Shown: positions 18,787 to 29,080 of the stretch, piece by piece | Layout of the letters: every line of letters starts with the position of its first letter | Position numbering within the stretch: the first letter of the stretch is position 1 | Source: Methylonatrum sp040877625 | GTDB taxonomy: Bacteria > Pseudomonadota > Gammaproteobacteria > Nitrococcales > Aquisalimonadaceae | Direction: 5' to 3' | Length of the DNA: 64,000 bases | NCBI GenBank assembly: GCA_040877625.1 | Contig: JBBDNK010000020.1 | Location: 62,001-126,000 of the forward strand | The notes under the pieces: generated by a model | Seen by the model: only the letters and a program-made list of their open reading frames with translations | Told to the model about the DNA's origin: nothing | The model's database searches: none | Translations under genes and position numbers: made by a program

Positions 18787-19254
18787 ATGGCAGCAGATGA
18801 ATCAGCGGTTCGTAGTCTCCTCATACCCATGGAGGAAGGCTACCTGCTGCTGCCAAGTTCCGTAGTTGCCGAGGTCGTCAGCTACAGCCATCCGGAGCCG
18901 TTGCCGGGAGACTATCCGGACTGGCTGCTGGGCCGTTTCAACTGGCGTGGGCAGCGGGTTCCCTGCCTGTCATTCGAGGCCATCAACGGCTCCACCGCGA
19001 TGTCACCGGCCACCCGCGCCCGCGTCCTGATTCTGAAGGCCCTCGGTGATCGCCCGGATCTGCCCTATTTCGCCATGGTTGCGCAGGGCATTCCGCGTCT
19101 GGTGAACATCGACATGCGCGCCATAGAGAGCTTGAACGACGACATGGACGATGCTCCGGCCGTTGCCATGCCCGTGCTCGCCTTGGGAGAGCCGGCGTTC
19201 ATCCCGGACATGAGGTATATGGAAGACCGGGTGTATCGGGCATTGTACGGTTAA
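18787..19254 (+). CDS. chpC: CheW-like adaptor ChpC
   Basis: 155 residues of CheW type: LLPSSVVAEVVSYSHPEPLPG, then WLLGRFNWRGQRVPCLSFEAI, the usual strand order of the scaffold domain. It is the last gene of the Chp cluster and a second adaptor besides PilI; in Pseudomonas ChpC modulates Chp input. Its TAA stop is within the first four bases of the dispersed element at 19251-19288. Confidence 0.9.
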   Translation: MAADESAVRSLLIPMEEGYLLLPSSVVAEVVSYSHPEPLPGDYPDWLLGRFNWRGQRVPCLSFEAINGSTAMSPATRARVLILKALGDRPDLPYFAMVAQGIPRLVNIDMRAIESLNDDMDDAPAVAMPVLALGEPAFIPDMRYMEDRVYRALYG

Positions 19255-19288
19255 GGAGCTCCACGGGACTAGATCAGAGGCTCCTTAA
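19251..19288 (+). repeat. Dispersed palindromic element, copy 2 (complete 38-bp form)
   Basis: TTAAGGAG (19251-19258) and CTCCTTAA (19281-19288) are perfect 8-bp terminal inverted repeats around a 22-bp centre containing TAGATCAGAGG. The element fits exactly between chpC and rsmE: its first TTAA holds the chpC stop, and its last base is the A of the rsmE ATG. AGAGG at 19276-19280 is at ribosome-binding distance from that ATG. Confidence 0.85.
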
Positions 19289-20019
19289 TGAAAGCCCCCC
19301 GCATTTACGTTGACCTCCCCTTGCGGGCCAACGAAACGCTGCAGCTCACCGGGGATCCGGCAAACCACCTGCGTGTGCTGCGTGTCCGGCCCGGGGGCCC
19401 CCTGGTGCTGTTTAACGGACAGGGTGGTGAATACGCGGCGCAGTTGTCTCGCCTGGAACGCCGGGCGGCTGAGGTGGCTGTTGGCGCGCATGATCCCCGG
19501 GAAGCAGAGTCCCCCATTCCCCTGACCCTGGTTCAGGGGGTGAGCAAGGGCGATCGCATGGACTGGACCATCCAGAAGGCCGTGGAGCTTGGCGTAACCC
19601 GGATTCTGCCGGTATTCACCGAGCGCAGCGTGGTGCAGCTTTCCGGTGATCGGCTGGACAAGAAGACGGCCCATTGGCGGGGAGTGGTGCAAAGCGCCTG
19701 CGAACAGTGTGGGCGCAACCGGCTGCCGATGGTGGACGCGCCGGCATCGCTGGCGGATGCTCTGGGCTCGGCATTGCCCGGGCTGCGTTGCCTTCTCGAC
19801 CCCGAGGGCGCCCGCCGCCCGAGCCAACTCCCCGCGCCCGATGCCGAGGGCATTACGTTGCTGGTCGGACCGGAAGGTGGCCTTACCGGACAGGAGGTGG
19901 CCGCGGCCCGGGATCAGAACTATCTCCCCGTGCTCCTGGGTCCGCGAATACTTCGCACGGAAACCGCTGGCATGGCCGCACTGGCGGCATTCCAGATGTT
20001 GTGGGGGGATTTGCGATAG
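19288..20019 (+). CDS. rsmE: 16S rRNA (uracil-1498-N3)-methyltransferase
   Basis: 243 residues, SPOUT-class. It starts at the ATG formed at the edge of the repeat. The N-terminal PUA-like part has NHLRVLRVRPGGPLVLFNGQG; the C-terminal knot has LLVGPEGGLTGQEV and LGPRILRTETAGMAALA. It methylates U1498 of 16S rRNA in the 30S subunit. The nearest Shine-Dalgarno-like sequence is AGAGG within the repeat, so the element probably sets its translation. It converges on bioA. Confidence 0.96.
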   Translation: MKAPRIYVDLPLRANETLQLTGDPANHLRVLRVRPGGPLVLFNGQGGEYAAQLSRLERRAAEVAVGAHDPREAESPIPLTLVQGVSKGDRMDWTIQKAVELGVTRILPVFTERSVVQLSGDRLDKKTAHWRGVVQSACEQCGRNRLPMVDAPASLADALGSALPGLRCLLDPEGARRPSQLPAPDAEGITLLVGPEGGLTGQEVAAARDQNYLPVLLGPRILRTETAGMAALAAFQMLWGDLR

Positions 20020-20109
20020 GGAGATCCGGCAAAGGCTGTTTGCGCGCTCCCGGGGGAGGCGTGCCGTGAAAAAGCGTATTCCGACATGCCGGTAGCCCAC
20101 GTATCCCAA

Positions 20110-20229
20110 GTAGGGCGGAAAAGCGCAGCGCCTTCCGCCGTATGACTGGGGTCGATCATACTGTTCGCACGCCGATATGCTTTTCCAATGCCTTCATACG
20201 GCGGAAGGCGCTGCGCTTTTCCGCCCTAC
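20110..20229. repeat. Inverted repeat with perfect 36-bp arms (MITE-like) between convergent genes
   Basis: The arm at 20110-20145 starts GTAGGGCGGAAAAGCG; its exact reverse complement is at 20194-20229, with a 48-bp centre. It lies in the 269-bp space between the 3' ends of rsmE and bioA, so transcripts from both sides would form a long hairpin, and it could act as a bidirectional terminator. No transposase is inside it. The rest of the intergenic space shows nothing recognisable. Confidence 0.9.
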
Positions 20230-20288
20230 ACGGGACGAGATGTAACCGTGTGCGGAAGACCACCGACTTTTCGGCTTGACGTGTCTCC

Positions 20289-21647
20289 TTAGTCCTTCGT
20301 CGCGATATTGATACCTTGCTCGGCTACTTTTACCAGGTGGTCGATCTGCTCTTCGGTAATCACATACGGCGGCATCAGGTACACCACGTTGCCCAGTGGG
20401 CGCAGCAGGGCTTCGTTCTTCAGAGCGTGCTGGTAAACCCGCAGGCCGCGCCGCTCCTCAAAGGGGTAGGGCTCGCGGGTCTTGCGGTCCTTGACCATTT
20501 CCATGGCAAGAATCATCCCGGTCTGCCGGACTTCGCCGATATGAGGATGATCGCGCAGGTGCGCGAACGCCCGTCCCATGTGCCCGCTCAGTTCACGGTT
20601 GCGCTCTATGACGTTGTCCTGCTGGAAGATATCCAGTGTCGCCAGCGCCGCGCGACAGGCCAATGGATTGCCTGTATAGCTGTGAGAGTGCAGAAACGCC
20701 CGCAGAGTGGCGTAATCGTCGTAAAACGCCTCGTAGATCTTGTCGGTGGTCAGCACCACCGCCAGCGGCAGATAGCCGCCGGTTAATCCCTTGGACAGGC
20801 AGATATAATCCGGGCTGATACCGGCCTGCTCGCAGGCGAACATGGTGCCGGTGCGGCCGAATCCGACCGCGATCTCGTCGGCAATCAGGTGCACGCCATG
20901 GCGCGTGCAGGCCTCCCGCAGCAGTTCCAGATACACCGGGTGGTACATTTTCATGCCGGTCGCGCATTGCACCAGCGGTTCCACTATGACCGCCGCGGTT
21001 TCATCGGCACGCTGTTCGAGGGCCTGCTCCATGTGCTGGAACATCGCGCGGCTGTGATCCTCCCAGCTGACGCCGTCCTCCCGCGAGAAGCAGTCGGGGG
21101 AGGGCACCGGGGTCGCCTCCATCAGCAGCGGTCGGTAGGTGTCCTTGTAGAGCGCCACGTCGCCGACGCCGAGCGTACCCAGTGTTTCGCCGTGGTAGCT
21201 GCCGGACAGGGTCAGGAAGCGGGTCTTCTGCGGCTGCCCGGTATTCTTCCAGTAGTGGTAACTCATCTTCAGAGCCACCTCGACCGCGGCGGAGCCGTTG
21301 TCCGTGTAAAAACAGCGGGTCAGCGGCTCAGGTGTCATCGCCACCAGCCGTTCCGAGAGTTCCACCACGGGCTCATGGCTGAAACCGGCAAGAATGACGT
21401 GCTCGAGACTGTCCAGCTGCTTCTTCACCGCCTGGTTGATGCGCGGATTGGCGTGGCCGAAGATATTCACCCACCAGGAGCTGATGGCATCCAGGTAGCG
21501 GTTGCCGTCCAGATCGTAGAGCCAGACGCCCTCACCGCGGCGTATGGGTACCATTGGCAGCCATTCGTGGTCTTTCATTTGCGTGCAGGGATGCCAGAGG
21601 ACCTTGAGATCCCGTTCCGCCAGGGTCTGGTTGGTGCTGTATGTCAT
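20289..21647 (-). CDS. bioA: Adenosylmethionine-8-amino-7-oxononanoate aminotransferase
   Basis: 452 residues, class III PLP aminotransferase: WHPCTQMKDHEWLPM at the N-terminus, SSWWVNIFGHANPRIN, the PLP phosphate site DNGSAAVEVALKM, LIADEIAVGFGRTGTMFACE, and the Schiff-base lysine in CLSKGLTGGYLP. It makes 7,8-diaminopelargonate in biotin synthesis using SAM as amino donor. No other bio genes are adjacent. It stands upstream of the SAM-cycle genes, which may be functional proximity or chance. Confidence 0.97.
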   Translation of the reverse strand: MTYSTNQTLAERDLKVLWHPCTQMKDHEWLPMVPIRRGEGVWLYDLDGNRYLDAISSWWVNIFGHANPRINQAVKKQLDSLEHVILAGFSHEPVVELSERLVAMTPEPLTRCFYTDNGSAAVEVALKMSYHYWKNTGQPQKTRFLTLSGSYHGETLGTLGVGDVALYKDTYRPLLMEATPVPSPDCFSREDGVSWEDHSRAMFQHMEQALEQRADETAAVIVEPLVQCATGMKMYHPVYLELLREACTRHGVHLIADEIAVGFGRTGTMFACEQAGISPDYICLSKGLTGGYLPLAVVLTTDKIYEAFYDDYATLRAFLHSHSYTGNPLACRAALATLDIFQQDNVIERNRELSGHMGRAFAHLRDHPHIGEVRQTGMILAMEMVKDRKTREPYPFEERRGLRVYQHALKNEALLRPLGNVVYLMPPYVITEEQIDHLVKVAEQGINIATKD

Positions 21648-21678
21648 GAAAGCCTGTGCCCGTGTTGAAATCGTGGTA

Positions 21679-22560
21679 TCAGACTGAAGGCGCCCCTTCC
21701 CTGTTCGCGGCGTTCAGCCCTAGATTGTTCCAGATCGCCTCCGTTGCGCCCGCCTGGTTCAGTGTATAGAAGTGCAGCCCCGGCGCGCCTCCCTCCAGCA
21801 GATCGAAACAGAGTTCGGTGACGACATCGATACCGTAGGCCTGCAAGGATTCACGGTCGTCGCCGAAGGCGGCCAGGCGCTTGCGCAGCCAGCGGGGGAT
21901 CTCCGCGCCGCAGGCATCCGAGAAGCGCGCCAGCTGCTTGTAGTTGGTAACCGGCATGATCCCCGGCACGATGGGCAGTTCGATCTGCAGACGCTCACAA
22001 TCGTCGAGAAAGCGGAAGTAGGCGTCCGGATTGAAGAAGTACTGGGTAATGGCGCTATTGGCACCGGCCTCTACCTTGCGCTTGAAGGCGAGCAGATCGG
22101 CGTCGGCATCGTCGGCCTGCGGGTGAAACTCCGGGTAGCAGGCGACTTCGATGTGAAAGTGATCGCCATGCTCCTCGCGGATGAACGCGACCAGCTCGTT
22201 GGCGTACCGGAAATGGCCCGGACCGCTCATGCCGGAGGGCATATCCCCTCGCAGGGCGACGATCTGGCTGATGCCATGCTCCCTGTACTGATTGAGAATG
22301 TCGCGGATGCTCTCCGGTGTGGAGCCGACGCAGGACAGATGCGGCGCGGCATCGATACCGGACTGCTGTTGGATCTCGACCACCGTTTCGAAGGTGCGGT
22401 CCCGCGTTGAACCGCCTGCGCCGAAGGTCACGGAAAAAAAGCGCGGCGACAACGCAGCCAGCCGCGCGCGGGTCGCGCGCAGTTTCTCCACGCCCTCGTC
22501 CGTCTTCGGCGGAAAGAACTCGAAGCTGAAAACCTGTGGGAATTTGCCTTGCGTTTCCAT
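21679..22560 (-). CDS. metF: Methylenetetrahydrofolate reductase
   Basis: 293 residues from the ATG at 22558-22560 (preceded by GGAA; a GTG four codons earlier is possible). TIM-barrel flavoprotein with FSFEFFPPKTDEG at the N-terminus, VTFGAGGSTRDRT, ALRGDMPSG and ITQYFFNPDAYFRFLDDC. It reduces 5,10-methylene-THF to 5-methyl-THF for methionine synthesis. It is downstream of ahcY on the same strand, within the methionine/SAM block. Confidence 0.97.
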   Translation of the reverse strand: METQGKFPQVFSFEFFPPKTDEGVEKLRATRARLAALSPRFFSVTFGAGGSTRDRTFETVVEIQQQSGIDAAPHLSCVGSTPESIRDILNQYREHGISQIVALRGDMPSGMSGPGHFRYANELVAFIREEHGDHFHIEVACYPEFHPQADDADADLLAFKRKVEAGANSAITQYFFNPDAYFRFLDDCERLQIELPIVPGIMPVTNYKQLARFSDACGAEIPRWLRKRLAAFGDDRESLQAYGIDVVTELCFDLLEGGAPGLHFYTLNQAGATEAIWNNLGLNAANREGAPSV

Positions 22561-22578
22561 GGTCAGTTCCACGGCAAG

Positions 22579-22605
22579 CGCCCCCGGGGTGGTACCCCAG
22601 GGGCG
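22579..22605 (-). terminator. Strong GC hairpin between ahcY and metF
   Basis: CGCCCC ... GGGGCG arms enclose a second nested GGGG/CCCC pairing, giving a very stable stem in the 74-bp space between the ahcY stop and the metF start. No T-run follows, so it may be a partial terminator or an RNA processing/stability element. A smaller GCCCT/AGGGC hairpin at 22618-22632 lies just after the ahcY stop. Confidence 0.4.
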
Positions 22606-22634
22606 GTCATAGATGAAGCCCTGAGAGAGGGCTC

Positions 22635-24050
<1,416 letters not shown>

Positions 24051-24067
24051 GGTGCTGACTCCGTAGT

Positions 24068-24145
24068 CGCTGAGCGCCGTTCTCCAGTTGAAACGTTCCA
24101 CCCAAGCCTGGCAGGGTCCCCCCTGTTGCAACGCTCCTCGGGCAG
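24068..24145 (-). promoter_or_regulatory. SAH riboswitch upstream of ahcY
   Basis: Reading the minus strand, GCCCGAGGAGCGTTGCAAC is followed by GCCAGGCTTGGG and then AACGGCGCTCAGCG. This is the consensus block order of the S-adenosylhomocysteine riboswitch, with the GAGCG / CGCTC pairing closing the first stem. It ends about 18 bases before the ahcY ATG. Known members turn ahcY on when SAH accumulates. Confidence 0.9.
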
Positions 24146-24166
24146 CACGTTCTGTTATTCAGTTAT

Positions 24167-25324
<1,158 letters not shown>

Positions 25325-25420
25325 TCTTTGCCTCCTGTGCCTGAAAATGCCCGCGCGGCTGATCCCGGCGACAACGCCTCATGCGCTGTCGCGGCCCGGC
25401 CGGCCGCCGGTAAGCCGCCG

Positions 25421-25449
25421 ATTGTACAACGTCCTGAACCGCGCATAAA
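25421..25449 (-). promoter_or_regulatory. Candidate sigma-70 promoter for metK
   Basis: On the minus strand TTTATG (25444-25449) and TACAAT (25421-25426) are 17 bases apart, about 100 bases before metK. The -10 is good and the -35 weak. The remaining 25450-25690 shows no gene I can support. Confidence 0.3.
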
Positions 25450-25692
25450 TTCCCGTGTCCGCAATCGCACCCTGTGTCTCTTTCGCGACAGGGTCTCTCA
25501 ATCCTTGTCCATGTCCGCCCCTGCCGCAAGGCAGACCCTCGTTAATGCCGTCTTCGGTCTCCCCTGGTCCATCTGTCCCGCATGGGGCAGACGCTTGAAC
25601 TGCGCGCGCCTCCCAATTACTATCCGGGGCCTGCAACTAGAAGATGGCAAGGCTGCCCAGTACTTCTGTTCATAGTTCAAGGAGGAGCTTTT

Positions 25693-26280
25693 ATGGCCGC
25701 AATCGTCCCACTATCCATCACTGACATTGTTTGAGCCTCCATCACCGGCGCTCCAGCCCGTGCCTCGCATCGTCGCCAGCACTTGATATCCGTCGCCAAG
25801 CACGTATTGCTATGGTTCATGGCTTTCGCGGCAGGGTACTTCGGTGTGCTTTGCATCAGGCAGGCACTTTTCCCTGATGCAATGACACAACTGGAGGACC
25901 TGCTTCAGCAGGCGACTTTCGAGAATTGCACGGTCCAGGTAGAGCGCCCGTACGATTCTCTGTTGCTTTTGACGGTTACCTCGTCTTCCGGTACGGAAAA
26001 CTCTGTTACGACGGAGGTCTACAAGTATGAGACGGAGGAATCAATCCGTACTGAGCAAAGGCTGGTTACGCACTCTGTCAACCAGCGCCACGACGGTGCG
26101 TTCTATGCCACTTCGACCAGAATACTCATGGATATGGCGCTTGGCCGGGTAAACCAGTTGCAGGTCAAGGTCTGTGACCGGCTCGGGCAAGAGGAAGCAC
26201 AAACTGGTCACGAAAGGCCGTCTCCCCTCTACCCATGCCAGGTTTCCGTGCGTAAAGCGACATGCACGGCTACAAGTTGA
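25693..26280 (+). pseudogene. Hypothetical membrane-anchored protein with an in-frame TGA after 13 codons
   Basis: A very strong Shine-Dalgarno site (AAGGAGGAG, 25678-25686) precedes an ATG at 25693. The reading MAAIVPLSITDIV ends at TGA 25732-25734. The same frame then stays open to 26278: a hydrophobic segment (VLLWFMAFAAGYFGVLCI) followed by a soluble domain of about 130 residues with Cys at FENCTVQVE. Either an old start was lost to a nonsense change, or translation restarts at a TTG (25783) or ATG (25819). The downstream part has no good ribosome site of its own. Base composition is less GC-rich than the flanks. Family not recognised. Confidence 0.5.
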
Positions 26281-26338
26281 ATACTAATCGTGACCGATAA
26301 CGCTCAATGAACACGGCCCTGCGCACACCGCTCCGGAC

Positions 26339-26382
26339 AGCGGTCACGAACAGCGGAATGAGCGGTCACGTTCACCGGAATA
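26339..26382 (+). repeat. Tandem 22-bp repeat resembling an IS21-type end
   Basis: Two adjacent imperfect copies begin AGCGGTCACG and end CGGAAT (26339-26360 and 26361-26382); a related GTGACCGATAACG lies at 26290. Multiple short terminal repeats of this kind are typical of IS21-family ends. No transposase gene remains, so this would be a solitary remnant. Confidence 0.4.
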
Positions 26383-26419
26383 CGCCGCCCTCGTGAGCGC
26401 TGGCCTTATTCCGAGGATA

Positions 26420-26875
26420 CTACCGCGCCTCGCGTTCGTCCGCGGCGGCCTGGATCTTGTCCACCAATCGTACGAGTTGCTGTAGATCCTGCTCCGTAAA
26501 GTGCTTGCGCAGCTGGTTGTCCGCTCGCGCCATGGACTCCCGCACACGTGCACGGAGTTCGACTCCCGCCGGCGATATGAACACCAGCGTGTAACGGCGG
26601 TTGCCGGGATCCAGCTCGCGCCGCACGAGACCCGATCTCTCCATGCGACCAATGAGGGAGGACACGGCAGGCGGATCGATTTCTAGGCCGCTGGCGATCG
26701 ACCCAACGGTCTTGCCTCTCGATTCATCGCAGAGCTCGAGGACGTAGGATTGTTGGGGAGAAACTCCAGGAGGTAGCCATGGGCGGTAGAACTCGGATAT
26801 GCCGCGCCACCCACGATAGAAGTTGAAACAGACGAAGTGGCGAAGCAGTAATGGCGTCGACTCGGGCTGGGTCAT
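26420..26875 (-). CDS. MarR family transcriptional regulator
   Basis: 152 residues from the ATG at 26873-26875. Winged-helix core: SPQQSYVLELCDESRGKTVG, then the recognition helix region DPPAVSSLIGRMERSGLVRREL and the wing DPGNRRYTLVFISPAG. MarR proteins are usually dimeric repressors released by small aromatic ligands. It lies downstream of the decayed P450 and DUF1330-like genes on the same strand, suggesting it once controlled them. A possible operator is the palindrome at 28321-28342. Confidence 0.88.
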   Translation of the reverse strand: MTQPESTPLLLRHFVCFNFYRGWRGISEFYRPWLPPGVSPQQSYVLELCDESRGKTVGSIASGLEIDPPAVSSLIGRMERSGLVRRELDPGNRRYTLVFISPAGVELRARVRESMARADNQLRKHFTEQDLQQLVRLVDKIQAAADEREAR

Positions 26876-27105
26876 GGGTACCTCAAACAGTCCAGTGAAT
26901 AAGCCGCTGAATAATCCCCTCTTCTCTGGATAGTCCCGTGCATGAACGCGGGCTAACCGCGCCACAAGGGTTATCCGGCCCATCCCTGGGGAAACACTGG
27001 GCAAAGCCCTCCTGTACTTGTTCAGCTTGGCGCCCTGCCGGTGCAAACGCGGCCGCGGGACTTGGCGCTCACGTCCATTATGCGGTAGTCGTCCTAGACG
27101 ACCGT

Positions 27106-27174
27106 TCAAAACCAGTATGCCAGCTGAACGCGCAAGTTCTGCATGGACGGCGTCCAGCGAAACTCCGTATCAAC
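27106..27174 (-). pseudogene. C-terminal remnant of an outer-membrane beta-barrel protein
   Basis: On the minus strand, in a frame different from the P450 remnant that ends at 27170, the sequence reads VDTEFRWTPSMQNLRVQLAYW and then F and stop. The alternating strand and terminal aromatic residue are what an outer-membrane protein C-terminus looks like, possibly DUF1302 type. It adjoins the truncated P450 directly, as if a deletion joined two genes. About 230 bp between it and marR hold no supported gene. Confidence 0.35.
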
Positions 27175-27747
27175 CGAGTAATGGTTCGACCTCGAACGAG
27201 TGCCCGATGAGCGGAACCAGCCTGCATCGTCCGAGCACGTGCTTGGCGATCGCCTTCATCTGGAGCTGTGCGAGGCCAACACCAATACACCTCATGCGAC
27301 CGCCTCCGAACGGGAAGTACGCGTACTTTGGCCGATCCTTGGCATGCTCATCGAGAAAGCGATCCGGGTCGAACGTCTCCGGGTTCCTCCAAAATCGAGC
27401 ATCTCTGTGAGTGACGTAGGGGCTCGTGATCACGTTGGTACCGGCCGGGGCAACATGATTGCGGAGCTGAACGTCTTCTGTCGTCTTCCTGTCGACCAGC
27501 CACAAAGGCGGCATCAACCGGATCGCCTCGGAGAATACACGTTCAAGAACCGAGCCGGCCGGAGCATCCTTTGCATCCACCCCATGCAGTTCGGCGCGCA
27601 CCTTCTCCTGCCAGCCAGGAAAAGCCCCATGAGCCGGTGGCAGCGCTGAAGCAGGACCAAGGGGGAATCTCGAAACTGCTCGAGGTACCCGAAGAGCGGG
27701 CGGCCACTCGGTCCGGGGATGCGATCGATGATGTGAGTAGCCACCAC
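27170..27747 (-). pseudogene. Cytochrome P450, internally deleted and frameshifted
   Basis: The C-terminal part (27170 to about 27600) carries SEAIRLMPPLW (the ExxR helix) and the heme-binding loop FPFGGGRMRCIG with its Cys. The N-terminal part, in another frame (about 27650-27747), reads THIIDRIPGPSGRPLFGYLE, a typical P450 proline-rich start. The two are joined by a few bases, so about 250 residues including the I-helix oxygen-binding region are missing. It cannot be an active enzyme. It follows the DUF1330-like gene by 16 bases. Confidence 0.8.
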
Positions 27748-27763
27748 GCGTACCCGTGACGTG

Positions 27764-28261
27764 TCACGCCGCGACCGCGGCCAGAGCCAAGCGTGCCATC
27801 GAGAACTCACCACCGAACACGGCGGCGGAATTCTTCGTGCGGGCCCGATAATCGGCATCGCCCATGAGGTTTTGCACGGCGTCCGGCGTCGGAAACTCAA
27901 TCAACTCGAAGCCGTCGTAGCACCAGCGGTCATTGCGTGGGGTAACGGCGCTGACATAAACCCTGCCGCCGTGCCTCTCTAGCGCAGGCGCCCGATCACG
28001 GACGTAGCGGAGCAGGGTCTCGGTGCCGCCCGCGCCGTCGCCGAACTGAAAAGCCACCATGATGAAGGAGTGTTGCTCCGATGGAGGCGCCGACGTGCTC
28101 TCCTCCACGGCCTCGAAAGCGATGTCCTGATCCGACACCCGTTGACGGCGGACGATGACGGAGTCGTATGGCAACGCTCCGAACGCAACGCTTTCGATTC
28201 TCGCCCGGAGAACGGCCGCATTCCCGTTGCTCGAGCCCTCGCTGGATAGATCAAGAAACAT
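27764..28261 (-). CDS. Hypothetical protein with DUF1330-like (dimeric alpha/beta barrel) C-terminal half
   Basis: 165 residues. The C-terminal half reads ERHGGRVYVSAVTPRNDRW, then YDGFELIEFPTPDAVQNLM and ADYRARTKNSAAVFGG, the pattern of small DUF1330-like barrels. The N-terminal half also has barrel-like strands (SFIMVAFQFGDGAGGTETLL), so it may contain two related halves. Reaction unknown. It opens the minus-strand group that includes the broken P450 and is preceded by the palindrome at 28321-28342. Confidence 0.6.
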   Translation of the reverse strand: MFLDLSSEGSSNGNAAVLRARIESVAFGALPYDSVIVRRQRVSDQDIAFEAVEESTSAPPSEQHSFIMVAFQFGDGAGGTETLLRYVRDRAPALERHGGRVYVSAVTPRNDRWCYDGFELIEFPTPDAVQNLMGDADYRARTKNSAAVFGGEFSMARLALAAVAA

Positions 28262-28320
28262 GTTTTCCTCTCGTGTCTTTATGAAACGCTTTCTGACAAG
28301 CCCTGCTGGATATGTGTCAA

Positions 28321-28342
28321 GTTAACTGTTTACATGTTTAAC
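28321..28342. promoter_or_regulatory. Candidate operator palindrome
   Basis: GTTAAC and GTTTAAC-type half-sites face each other around TGTTTACAT, an AT-rich near-palindrome in a GC-rich setting, about 60 bases before the DUF1330-like gene and 115 before the RND remnant. Size and symmetry suit a MarR dimer; the marR gene is 1.5 kb away. No binding evidence. Confidence 0.4.
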
Positions 28343-28455
28343 GTCAACGGGGCACCGCGCTGGGATCACGTTCCGGCCCGCGCTGTCCTTGCGCGACGTA
28401 GCTGGCGTCCGTAGCGGCGCTTCGTGTTTGTCAGAGCGTGCTCGTGGGGATGGGA

Positions 28456-28896
28456 ATGAAACAACTGAATTCGCTACTAGTGCGATGGCGATGGGGGGTG
28501 GTGCTAGTGCTGCCGGCGCTGGCGCTGCTTGCGGGCCAGGGTTATGGACTCTTGGGGGTCAGCACGGACTATCGCGCCTACTTCTCGGACTACAATCCTC
28601 AGCTCACCGGCATGGCGATGTACAACAACGCCTTTCTCGAGCAACCGAGCGCGGCCAGCACCACCTTGATCTTCGCCCATATCGGCGACCGCAACATCCG
28701 CGGAATCATGACGGGCATGCTAACCGCCGCCTGCTTGATCAGTCTGCCGCCGATCGAAGCGGTGACGCCGGAGATGAGGGCGGTCATGCAGGGGCTGCGT
28801 CAACGTCCGACCGGTGCCTTCATTCAACGCATCTACGACCAGTACCGAAATCAGGCATCATTAATGGCGCCGGTGCGGTCATCAGGCGGTGCGTAG
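28456..28896 (+). pseudogene. N-terminal remnant of an RND/MMPL-type exporter
   Basis: From the ATG at 28456 the product begins with a signal-anchor helix (WGVVLVLPALALLAGQGYGL), then DYRAYFSDYNPQL and ASTTLIFAHIGDRN, which resembles the start of RND-superfamily exporters. It then jumps to GIMTGMLTAACLISL and unrelated-looking sequence and stops after about 146 residues, whereas family members have 700-900. Large internal deletion likely. About 180 bp to tkt contain another short open frame ending ...GNFEKIAAF, not identifiable. Confidence 0.5.
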
Positions 28897-29080
28897 CGGC
28901 GGCTCGTCCATGCAGAGGGGTCGGCGACAGGGTATCGTCAGAGGCGCTGGAAGGACCTGAATTGCCGACCGGCTTGCCGGATGCGGGAAACTTCGAGAAA
29001 ATTGCCGCCTTCTGACCTCTTTGGCGCCGGGTTACTCGGGCGCCGACCGCAACCGTCGCTCAACCTGGAGATCCCCACCA

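Noticed and set aside
25325..25690. SAM riboswitch in the metK leader
   Set aside because: No SAM-I, SAM-II or SAM-IV consensus blocks could be found on the minus strand before metK.
25732..25734. TGA read as selenocysteine
   Set aside because: No SECIS-like hairpin immediately after the codon and no selenoprotein family match; a nonsense change or restart is simpler.
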